Shown here piece after piece: positions 35,071 to 42,061 of a DNA stretch of 64,000 nucleotides. Location of the stretch: NCBI GenBank assembly GCA_017415715.1, contig JAFQFD010000046.1, forward strand, positions 62,001 to 126,000, given 5' to 3'. Made by a program: the position numbers and the translations under genes. This DNA is from Bacteroidales bacterium (GTDB lineage Bacteria; Bacteroidota; Bacteroidia; Bacteroidales; UBA932). Position 1 is the first letter of the stretch. Every line of letters starts with the position of its first letter. The notes under the pieces were generated by a model. The model did not search any database. It was given only the letters and a program-made list of their open reading frames with translations, and had not been told where the DNA came from.

Positions 35071-36741
35071 ATGGTAAAGATATTCTGCGTCAACACCCAG
35101 ACAAGCAAGACCTTTGTTGAAGGTACTACACTCATGGACATGCTTCCTGAGTTCGCTCCCGAATTCGAGACACCTTATCCGATTCTCGCGGCAAAGGTCA
35201 ACAATGTATGCCAGGGACTGAAATATCGTGCGTTCAACAGCAGACAGGTCGAGTTCATAGACTATACATCATATGCCGGCCGCAGCGTATACTGCAGTTC
35301 GCTGTGCTTCCTGCTCTGCAAGGCGGCGCGTGACCTGTTTCCGGAGTCGTCCATAACACTTCGCAGACCTATATCCAAGGGATATTTCTGTGCGTTGGAG
35401 AAGCATGACGGGACTCCGGTTTCGCAGGAGGACGTCGACAGGATCACAGCGCGTATGCGCGAAATTGTCGAGGCCGATATCCCGTTCCGCAGACATGAGG
35501 TCAGGACCGAAGAGGCCATAGAACTTTTCAGCTCAATGGGTTATGAAGACAAGGTCCGTCTTCTGGAAACATCGGGAGATGTATATGTGAACTATTATAC
35601 CCTCGAGGATACCGCAGACTATTATTATGAGGCTCTGCTGGCAAGCACCGGATATCTCAAGGTGTGGAACCTGTCCCTTTACCGTGACGGACTTCTGCTG
35701 CGCGTGCCGGACAGGCACAAGCCGGAAGACCTGGCTCCGTTCTATGAGCAGCCGAAGACTTTCGAGGTGTTCAGCGAGAATCTCAAGTGGAACAAGATCA
35801 TGGGTCTTGATAATGTCGGTGACGTGAATCTTGCGTGCCAGAGGGGAGAGGCGGGAGATCTCATCAAGATCGCTGAGGCTCTCCAGGAGAAGAAGATTGT
35901 GCAGATAGCAGAAGAGATCGAGAGACGCGTCGAGTCTGATGATCCTGTGAAACTGGTCCTGATCACAGGCCCGTCAAGCAGTGGAAAGTCCACATTCTGC
36001 AAGCGTCTGAGCATCCAGCTCAAGGCATGCGGACTTCATCCGATATCATTCTCGACAGATGACTATTTCGTGAACAGGCTTGATACGCCGCTCCTTCCGG
36101 ACGGCTCGTTCGACTTTGACAATTTCGATACCGTAGACCACGAATATCTCCAGAGCGACGTGTTGAAGCTTCTTGCGGGAGAGACTGTGGAAGTGCCTGA
36201 ATACAACTTTGTTACAGGCCTTCGTGAGTTCAATGGGAAGAAACTGAAACTGGAACCGGGAATGGTCCTTCTCATCGAGGGAATCCATGCCCTCAATCCT
36301 CGTCTGACAGACAAGGTTCCTGAAGCAGCGAAATACAGGATATTCATCAACACCATAACGAGCATCTCGCTGGACAATCACAACTGCATTCCGACAAGCG
36401 ACAACCGTCTGATCAGACGCATAGTCCGCGACTTCAACAAGGGAGCATTCTCGGCTCGTGATTCCATCATGCACTGGCACAATGTGAGACGCTCGGAGGT
36501 GCAGTGGATCTATCCGTACCAGGAAAATGCGGATGTCCTGTTCAACTCGTCTTATATAGTGGAATTCCCTGTGATCAGGGCTCATGCAGAACGCATTCTG
36601 ATGACTGTTCCAAAGAATTGTCCTGAATATGGAGAGGTGCACAGGCTCATGAAGTTCCTGAGCTATTTCACTCCGGTTTCAGACAAGGATGTGCCTGCGA
36701 CCTCTCTCCTCAGAAGCTTTATCGGAGGCAGCAGCCTGTAG
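35071..36741 (+). CDS. Nucleoside kinase (uridine kinase-like) with TGS/ThrRS-like N-terminus
   Basis: A 556-residue protein. Residues 1-65 form a TGS-like domain. Residues 70-200 resemble the second additional domain of threonyl-tRNA synthetase. The C-terminal half is a P-loop kinase (GPSSSGKST near 305) followed by DDYFVNR and FDNFDTVDHEYL, as in uridine kinase and phosphoribulokinase. This fusion is known from Bacteroidetes and Firmicutes and annotated as a nucleoside kinase. Its exact substrate is unknown. It lies 23 bases after the GH3 gene. Confidence 0.9.
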   Translation: MVKIFCVNTQTSKTFVEGTTLMDMLPEFAPEFETPYPILAAKVNNVCQGLKYRAFNSRQVEFIDYTSYAGRSVYCSSLCFLLCKAARDLFPESSITLRRPISKGYFCALEKHDGTPVSQEDVDRITARMREIVEADIPFRRHEVRTEEAIELFSSMGYEDKVRLLETSGDVYVNYYTLEDTADYYYEALLASTGYLKVWNLSLYRDGLLLRVPDRHKPEDLAPFYEQPKTFEVFSENLKWNKIMGLDNVGDVNLACQRGEAGDLIKIAEALQEKKIVQIAEEIERRVESDDPVKLVLITGPSSSGKSTFCKRLSIQLKACGLHPISFSTDDYFVNRLDTPLLPDGSFDFDNFDTVDHEYLQSDVLKLLAGETVEVPEYNFVTGLREFNGKKLKLEPGMVLLIEGIHALNPRLTDKVPEAAKYRIFINTITSISLDNHNCIPTSDNRLIRRIVRDFNKGAFSARDSIMHWHNVRRSEVQWIYPYQENADVLFNSSYIVEFPVIRAHAERILMTVPKNCPEYGEVHRLMKFLSYFTPVSDKDVPATSLLRSFIGGSSL

Positions 36742-36742
36742 G

Positions 36743-37393
36743 CTATTTGAGAGCCTTCAGGATGATCTCCTCCATGATCTTGTAGCAGTCAAGATTAGGA
36801 TGTACACCGTCCTTGGCGTGTTTTGCAGGAAGACCATTGTTCTCGTCCTTGAGGACTGAATGGTAGTCCACATACTTTATGTGTGCTGATGCAGCATATT
36901 CCTTGAGCATCTCGTTAAGCTTTACGATGTCCTGGGCAGGAGTCATGCCGGGACGCCAGCCGTATCTGTCTGCAGGGAGGACCGAGCAGATGACCGGCTT
37001 GATCTTGTTTGCCTTGGCAAGCTCGCACATTGACACGATGTTTCCCACGATGTTTTCGAGGCTGATCTCTCCATTGTTCTTTGCAATGTCGTTCGTGCCG
37101 GCAAGTATGACCACATATTTAGGATCATGGTCAATGACGTCTCTTCTGAATCTCACGAGCATGTGAGAAGTAGTCTGGCCAGATATGCCTCTGCCGAGGA
37201 AATTGTTCGATGTGAAGAAGTCCTGATCCTGCGCAGCCCAGCCGTCAGTGATCGAGTCTCCCATGAAAACTGCCTTTGGGGTTGTCGTTACTTCTGCATT
37301 GGCGTTCTCGTATCTTGAGAACTTCGCCCAGTCCTGGGCATTGGCGATGTTGAAGCAGAGAATGCTGCAAATGATGATGATTGTCTTTTTCAT
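36743..37393 (-). CDS. Secreted SGNH/GDSL-family hydrolase
   Basis: A 216-residue exported protein (signal peptide about 1-19, ANA-QD). It has the four SGNH blocks: FMGDSITDGW (Ser), GRGISGQT (Gly), LAGTNDI (Asn) and DGVHPNLDCY (Asp and His). It is probably an acyl-esterase acting on carbohydrates or lipids. It follows the DUF4250 gene by 4 bases and converges on the nucleoside kinase gene with a single base between stops. Confidence 0.93.
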   Translation of the reverse strand: MKKTIIIICSILCFNIANAQDWAKFSRYENANAEVTTTPKAVFMGDSITDGWAAQDQDFFTSNNFLGRGISGQTTSHMLVRFRRDVIDHDPKYVVILAGTNDIAKNNGEISLENIVGNIVSMCELAKANKIKPVICSVLPADRYGWRPGMTPAQDIVKLNEMLKEYAASAHIKYVDYHSVLKDENNGLPAKHAKDGVHPNLDCYKIMEEIILKALK

Positions 37394-37397
37394 ATTA

Positions 37398-37580
37398 CTA
37401 TCTGAATTGATTTATTTCCGGCATGTATTCGGCTCCGACAGCCTTGAGGGCATCTGTGAGCTCTTCCTGATTGATGTCCATGTCATCACATAATGCTTCC
37501 AAGGTAGGGTAGAAGTCTCTGAGTTTCATGTTGATGACGCTCAACAACATAATCGGGTCCTTTGGTAGTCCTGTAATCAT
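37398..37580 (-). CDS. DUF4250 domain protein
   Basis: A 60-residue protein that fills the DUF4250 family: LPKDPIMLLSVINMKLRDFY, then a helical region and a NQF C-terminus. Function is unknown. It lies first in a two-gene unit with the SGNH hydrolase. Its leader carries an 18-bp inverted repeat that overlaps the promoter. Confidence 0.85.
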   Translation of the reverse strand: MITGLPKDPIMLLSVINMKLRDFYPTLEALCDDMDINQEELTDALKAVGAEYMPEINQFR

Positions 37581-37587
37581 AATCTGT

Positions 37588-37629
37588 AATTTGTAGTGAT
37601 AAAACCCACGCGTTTTATCACTACAAATT
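37588..37629. promoter_or_regulatory. 18-bp perfect inverted repeat over the DUF4250 promoter
   Basis: AATTTGTAGTGATAAAAC (37588-37605) is repeated in inverse at 37612-37629, with a 6-nt centre (CCACGC). The right arm overlaps the minus-strand -7 box TAAATTTG (37624-37631). It can be an operator for a dimeric regulator or a leader hairpin. Confidence 0.8.
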
Positions 37630-37651
37630 TAGAGATTTTAAATATATTTCC

Positions 37652-37659
37652 TAAATTTG
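37652..37659 (+). promoter_or_regulatory. -7 promoter box for aspA
   Basis: TAAATTTG, 41 bases before the ATG at 37701. Confidence 0.6.
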
Positions 37660-37700
37660 AAGAATATTGTAAGAATATTACTAACTAACTTATTTCCGAT

Positions 37701-39119
37701 ATGAAAAGAATCGAAAGCGATCTGATAGGATCGATGGAGGTCCCAGCTGAGGCCCTCTATGGAGTCCAGACTCTTCGAGGAATCGAGAATTTCCCGATCA
37801 GCCGTTTCCGTCTCTCTGAGCATCCGCTGTTCATCAACGGTCTTGCTCTCACAAAACTTGGTGCCGCAATGGCAAACCATGAGCTTGGTCTTCTCACTGA
37901 CGAGCAGTATGAGGCCATTGCACAGGCTTGCAGAGAGATTCTCGCAGGGCAGCATCACGACCAGTTCCCGGTGGACATGATCCAGGGTGGAGCAGGTACG
38001 ACAACCAACATGAATGCGAATGAGGTTATCGCAAACCGTGCGCTTCAGATCATGGGACATGAACTCGGAGACTACAAGCACTGCTCGCCTAACGACCATG
38101 TAAACTGCTCACAGTCAACAAATGACGCATATCCTACAGCGATTCATCTCGGCCTTTATGCAACTCATCAGGAGTTCCTGAAGCATTATGTTCTTCTCAT
38201 CGAGGCGTTCGAGAAGAAGGCTGTCGAGTTCGCTGACATTCTCAAGATGGGACGTACACAGCTCGAGGATGCAGTGCCTATGACTCTCGGTCAGACATTC
38301 GGTGCGTTTGCGTCTATTCTCAAGGATGAGATCCGCAACATCAATTTCGCTGCAGAGGAATTCCTTACAGTAAATATGGGAGCTACAGCAATCGGTACAG
38401 GTATCTGCTCAGAGCCAGAGTATGCGCAGAAGTGCATCGCTGCTCTTCGTGAGATCACTGGCTGGGACATCAAGCTTGCCGACAATCTCGTTGCTGCAAC
38501 ATCTGACACATCCTGCATGGTAGGATACTCTTCGGCAATGCGCCGCATCGCCACCAAGATGAACAAGATCTGCAACGATCTTCGTCTCCTTGCTTCAGGT
38601 CCTCGTTGCGGTCTCCACGAGTTTGACCTTCCAGCACGTCAGCCGGGTTCTTCAATCATGCCGGGCAAGGTAAATCCAGTGATTCCTGAGGTGATGAACC
38701 AGATATCATATAAGGTGATAGGAAACGATCTCTGTGTTGCAATGTCATCAGAGGAGGCTCAGATGGAGCTCAATGCAATGGAACCTGTAATGGCGCAGTG
38801 CTGCTTCGAGTCTGCAGAGATCATGATGAACGGCTTTGACACCCTCCGCGTAAACTGTGTGGAAGGAATCACGGCAAATCCTGAACAGTGCCGCAAGTAT
38901 ATCCACGACAGCTTCGGAGTGGTTACAGCCCTCAATCCTGTGATCGGCTATAAGAATTCTACTAAGATAGCTAAAGAGGCAATGGCGACAGGCAAGAGTG
39001 TTTACGATCTTGTCCTTGAGCATGGCATTCTCTCAAAGGAGGACCTTGACACGATTCTTGCTCCTGAGAACATGATCAAGCCTGTCAAGCTGGACATCAA
39101 GCCGCTGAAGCAGCTTTAA
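37701..39119 (+). CDS. aspA: Aspartate ammonia-lyase
   Basis: A 472-residue fumarase/aspartase-superfamily enzyme of the usual length. It carries the GSSIMPGKVNP signature loop (near 320) and the NDAYPTAIHLG region. YGVQTLRGIENFPIS at the N-terminus and HDQFPVDMIQGGAGTTTNMN are those of aspartase rather than class II fumarase. It releases fumarate and ammonia from aspartate, feeding the fumarate-respiration branch typical of Bacteroidales. It has its own promoter; a large inverted repeat follows the stop. Confidence 0.93.
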   Translation: MKRIESDLIGSMEVPAEALYGVQTLRGIENFPISRFRLSEHPLFINGLALTKLGAAMANHELGLLTDEQYEAIAQACREILAGQHHDQFPVDMIQGGAGTTTNMNANEVIANRALQIMGHELGDYKHCSPNDHVNCSQSTNDAYPTAIHLGLYATHQEFLKHYVLLIEAFEKKAVEFADILKMGRTQLEDAVPMTLGQTFGAFASILKDEIRNINFAAEEFLTVNMGATAIGTGICSEPEYAQKCIAALREITGWDIKLADNLVAATSDTSCMVGYSSAMRRIATKMNKICNDLRLLASGPRCGLHEFDLPARQPGSSIMPGKVNPVIPEVMNQISYKVIGNDLCVAMSSEEAQMELNAMEPVMAQCCFESAEIMMNGFDTLRVNCVEGITANPEQCRKYIHDSFGVVTALNPVIGYKNSTKIAKEAMATGKSVYDLVLEHGILSKEDLDTILAPENMIKPVKLDIKPLKQL

Positions 39120-39121
39120 TA

Positions 39122-39214
39122 AATTATGGCTTACAGCCACAGGCGGTCCTTCCCACTTCGTGGGCCCCTTCCCTTTTCGGGAGCCAATGCCGCCTGTGGC
39201 TGTAAGCCATAATT
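39122..39214. repeat. 25-bp perfect inverted repeat with structured core
   Basis: The arms are 39122-39146 and 39190-39214, perfect complements that contain GGCTTACAGCCACAGGCGG. The 43-nt core has its own hairpins, CCCACTTCGTGGG (39152-39164) and CCC-TTTTC-GGG (39170-39180). It fills the gap between the convergent aspartase and pectinesterase genes, so a bidirectional terminator is the simplest role. A small non-autonomous mobile element is an alternative. Confidence 0.8.
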
Positions 39215-39227
39215 ATATCTATATAAT

Positions 39228-40805
39228 CTATTTCAGCCAGTCGGTTCCGACTGAAGTGCCTTCGAATATTTTCACTCTGTCTTTATATCCTGCCTCATAC
39301 TCAGCTTCTGTGAGCTGGTATGATGCGGCAAGGCGTCCTGTGAGTGAGAGAGGGGAGCCTGCGGCGTCCATGCTGCCGTATTCTTTCCATCCTGATACTG
39401 CAGTTGCCTTTGCAGGATTTGGCGCCGGGTCGCCATGCCATCCCTTGGCTGGAATCACTGATGACATCTTGCAGTTGATGTATGCTACATTGTCATAATA
39501 GTCCTTGGAGCCTCCGGAGCGGGCAAGTGTCATGGAACCGTCAGCAACTCCGGACGCTTTAGTGATGTTGCAGTTCAGGAAGACGAATCCTTTGTCTTCA
39601 GCAGAAGGACAGCGTGCCTGAACGATATATCCGTCACCTGCAGCCCTGATTTCGCATTCTTCGAAGAGGCAGACCTTTGCCGATCCCCATATGAAGTCGC
39701 AGTCGCCTTCGATAAGACATTTGTACATCCAGCAGTGTCCCTTTGTGTTGAACGTGTCCTGAAGACTGATAAGCGCGCAGTTTACAAATGTCAGGTTGTA
39801 CTGTCCGTTATTGTCGTTGTTATAGATCACTTCCGCCTGTCCAGGCTTGCCGTATGTGTTCTTTAAAGTCATGTTCTCGAAGCGTATGTCGTCGCAGTTC
39901 TCGAAGAGAATCACTGCGCGGCCTCCACTCTTGCCGACGCCTTCTCCGGCAACTGCCGCTTTGGCGGTTGAGCCTCCGACACCGTTTGCAAATTCTTCAG
40001 AATTAGCATATTGCAGAATCACTCCGTCACGGCTTTCACCTATAAATGTAATCTTGTTGTTCTGACGGGCAAACAGTTGCTCCTCGTATGTTCCGTTCTT
40101 GATGTTCACTGTCATAGGACTGTTCGGACCGCATTTGTATGACCAGTCGATGGCTCCCTGGATGGTGCGGAAATCCGCTTCGCCTGTCTTGGCTACGGTC
40201 ACGGACTCCTTGGAGGTCGGCTCCGCCTTGGTCTTGAAGTACCATTCCTTTTCTCCTATTCCCTTGAATCCTTCTGCAGTTATTGCAGTCGCATCTATCG
40301 TTACATAATATGCTGAAGAATAGTCAAGCTTGTTGCTGTGCGGACGGATTATCACCTTGTTGCCGTCGACGGTTACAGGCTTGTAGTTCACGACTCTCCA
40401 TCTTTTGAGTGAAGCTGGGCCAAGGAAGTCATGTGTGGTATTGTATGGAGTGTCGTCCATAAGTTTTACTGCCGGCATGGCAACATCTGCAAGGTCGATC
40501 ATGTCGGCCAGAGTGCCGTCTTCCTTGAAGATCTGTATCTTGCCTTCTGTTCCCAGAGTCGGTGCTGACTTGAACTCAAGAGTCAGTTCTCCATCGATAA
40601 AGGCTCCTGTTCCGGTCGGGGTGACATCATATCCAAGAGTAGGGGTGACCGGAGTCTCTTCCTCCTTCGGGTCTTCCTTTTCTTCCTCCTGCTCCTCCTT
40701 GTCTGGCTTGCCGTGAATGTGCTCGTATGACGGGAACTGTCTTTCGCATGCTGAGAATACGACAGCCGCTGCTGCCATGATGCATAGGTTTCTGATGATT
40801 TTCAT
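39228..40805 (-). CDS. Pectinesterase-like lipoprotein (carbohydrate esterase family 8)
   Basis: A 525-residue lipoprotein (VVFSAC lipobox, Cys20) with an acidic Lys/Glu-rich linker (about 32-50) and an Ig-like domain (about 55-195). A right-handed beta-helix CE8 domain follows from 200. Catalytic segments are visible: TFVNCALISLQDTF (Gln/Asp) and GDCDFIWGSAK (second Asp). It removes methyl esters from homogalacturonan, probably at the outer membrane surface. It is divergent from the FKBP gene over a symmetrical promoter region. Confidence 0.92.
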   Translation of the reverse strand: MKIIRNLCIMAAAAVVFSACERQFPSYEHIHGKPDKEEQEEEKEDPKEEETPVTPTLGYDVTPTGTGAFIDGELTLEFKSAPTLGTEGKIQIFKEDGTLADMIDLADVAMPAVKLMDDTPYNTTHDFLGPASLKRWRVVNYKPVTVDGNKVIIRPHSNKLDYSSAYYVTIDATAITAEGFKGIGEKEWYFKTKAEPTSKESVTVAKTGEADFRTIQGAIDWSYKCGPNSPMTVNIKNGTYEEQLFARQNNKITFIGESRDGVILQYANSEEFANGVGGSTAKAAVAGEGVGKSGGRAVILFENCDDIRFENMTLKNTYGKPGQAEVIYNNDNNGQYNLTFVNCALISLQDTFNTKGHCWMYKCLIEGDCDFIWGSAKVCLFEECEIRAAGDGYIVQARCPSAEDKGFVFLNCNITKASGVADGSMTLARSGGSKDYYDNVAYINCKMSSVIPAKGWHGDPAPNPAKATAVSGWKEYGSMDAAGSPLSLTGRLAASYQLTEAEYEAGYKDRVKIFEGTSVGTDWLK

Positions 40806-40813
40806 ATCTATGG

Positions 40814-40846
40814 AATTTTGTCAAAGATAATTATATTTGTCAAAAT
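40814..40846. promoter_or_regulatory. Overlapping divergent promoters in a near-palindrome
   Basis: The minus-strand -7 box TATCTTTG (plus 40822-40829) serves the pectinesterase gene and the plus-strand TATATTTG (40832-40839) the FKBP gene. They lie 2 bases apart, inside a region that reads almost the same on both strands (ATTTTGTCAAA and its inverse at the ends). The two promoters cannot be occupied at once. Confidence 0.65.
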
Positions 40847-40856
40847 TTTCCAAATT

Positions 40857-41255
40857 ATGCCACCGGTAGATAACGCCTATAAATTAAGAAACCAGGAGTT
40901 CCTTCAGGAATATGCACAGAAGCCTGGCGTGAAGATCATGTTCAACGGAGTGATGTATCGTGAGATCTCGAAAGGGAATGGCCAGAAACCCTCTCCAAAG
41001 AGTTTCGTGACAGTACATTATGTCGGTAAACTCATCAATGGAAAGGTTTTCGACCAGACGCAGAAAGGCCGTCCGGCGACATTCCGTCTGAACGAACTCA
41101 TAACCGGATGGATCACTGCATTGAGGGAAATGCCTTGCGGCTCCCGTTGGGAAATCGTCATTCCATATAACCTTGGATATGGATCACGTCCCGCAGGGGC
41201 TATCAAGGCATTCTCGACTTTGATTTTTGATATTACGCTTCTGGATGTCAGATGA
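40857..41255 (+). CDS. FKBP-type peptidyl-prolyl cis-trans isomerase
   Basis: About 132 residues from the ATG at 40857. It has the FKBP core: VTVHYVGKLINGKVFDQTQKG, then WITALREMPCGSRWEIVIPY and LGYGSRPAGAIKAFSTLIFDI. The usual A-x-I-P-x-N-(S/A) active-site loop is here PAGAIKAFS, with the family's proline shifted. No signal peptide is seen, so it should be cytoplasmic, unlike the periplasmic FkpA types. It converges on the sigma-factor gene with a 10-base gap. Confidence 0.88.
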   Translation: MPPVDNAYKLRNQEFLQEYAQKPGVKIMFNGVMYREISKGNGQKPSPKSFVTVHYVGKLINGKVFDQTQKGRPATFRLNELITGWITALREMPCGSRWEIVIPYNLGYGSRPAGAIKAFSTLIFDITLLDVR

Positions 41256-41265
41256 TTGTCACCCC

Positions 41266-41892
41266 CTATGCTGCAGCAGCATAGCCGAGGTCGTGAACTC
41301 TTGCCCTGATGTACTTGTTTTTCAGGAGCTTCTTTTTGATTTCAAACCACCTCCTGCGTGCATTGACCTCTGTGATCCCGCAGAATTCGGCTATTTTCTT
41401 GTGAGGGATCTTGTCTGTATTCATCTCGAAGATGATCCTGTCTGTCTCCGAGAACTTCTCGACTTCGGCCATGATGATCTCATACCCCTCGTCTGAAGTG
41501 ATGTCGAACCCCCTGTCGGTCAGGACTCCCTGCTGGGTATACTTGCGGCCGGTCTCTATGTCTGAGGTGTTGCATACACCTTTATCGGCATTGATAACCT
41601 CAAGTGGGAGACGTCTGCCGATGAATCTGGACTCGCTCTTTATCTTGTTGAGCATGGCCCTGCGAGCGGTTGTATAAACCAGACCGCATACGCTTCTGTC
41701 TTTGTCTACATAACTGTCTTTCATTCCGTAGGCCTTAAGGATTGCATCCCACACCATGCTGCTGAGATCCGATTTTGACAGGTAGACTGCACCTTCGCTG
41801 TTGTAGGTCTTGCAGAGACAGTCAAGTACTGAATTGTGGATCTGTGTGAATGTTTCTCCGTTGATGGTCTCCTCGAAATGTCTGATACTCAT
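41266..41892 (-). CDS. ECF-like RNA polymerase sigma factor
   Basis: About 208 residues from the ATG at 41892. A sigma region 2-like stretch (SSMVWDAILKAY, then VYTTARRAMLNKIKSE) and a region 4 helix-turn-helix (IPHKKIAEFCGITEVNARRRWFEIKKKL) are recognisable. The linker between them (about 95-135) is longer than in most ECF factors. No anti-sigma or receptor gene is adjacent, which is unusual for Bacteroidetes ECF factors. Its -7 box TAAATTTG is at 41945-41952. Confidence 0.75.
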   Translation of the reverse strand: MSIRHFEETINGETFTQIHNSVLDCLCKTYNSEGAVYLSKSDLSSMVWDAILKAYGMKDSYVDKDRSVCGLVYTTARRAMLNKIKSESRFIGRRLPLEVINADKGVCNTSDIETGRKYTQQGVLTDRGFDITSDEGYEIIMAEVEKFSETDRIIFEMNTDKIPHKKIAEFCGITEVNARRRWFEIKKKLLKNKYIRARVHDLGYAAAA

Positions 41893-41944
41893 AAGCAAAT
41901 TGGTTTAATGTTACTAATATCGGGTACTGTTCCTAATTTCGTTG

Positions 41945-41952
41945 CAAATTTA
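41945..41952 (-). promoter_or_regulatory. -7 promoter box for the sigma-factor gene
   Basis: Reads TAAATTTG on the minus strand, 52 bases before the ATG at 41892. Confidence 0.55.
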
Positions 41953-41999
41953 ATGGTAGCTTGGGCCAAACTACGGCACAAGTAGAGATTTTTGCAAGA

Positions 42000-42034
42000 A
42001 AAAATTAATTCCGGCAGTACATTCTACCGGAATT
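42000..42034 (-). terminator. Rho-independent terminator of sbcDC
   Basis: On the minus strand AATTCCGGTAG pairs with CTGCCGGAATT (11 bp, one G-T), 6-nt loop, then AATTTTTTC. It lies 28 bases after the sbcC stop. Confidence 0.8.
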
Positions 42035-42061
42035 TGAAAAATAAGTTTCAAAAAAGTGAAA

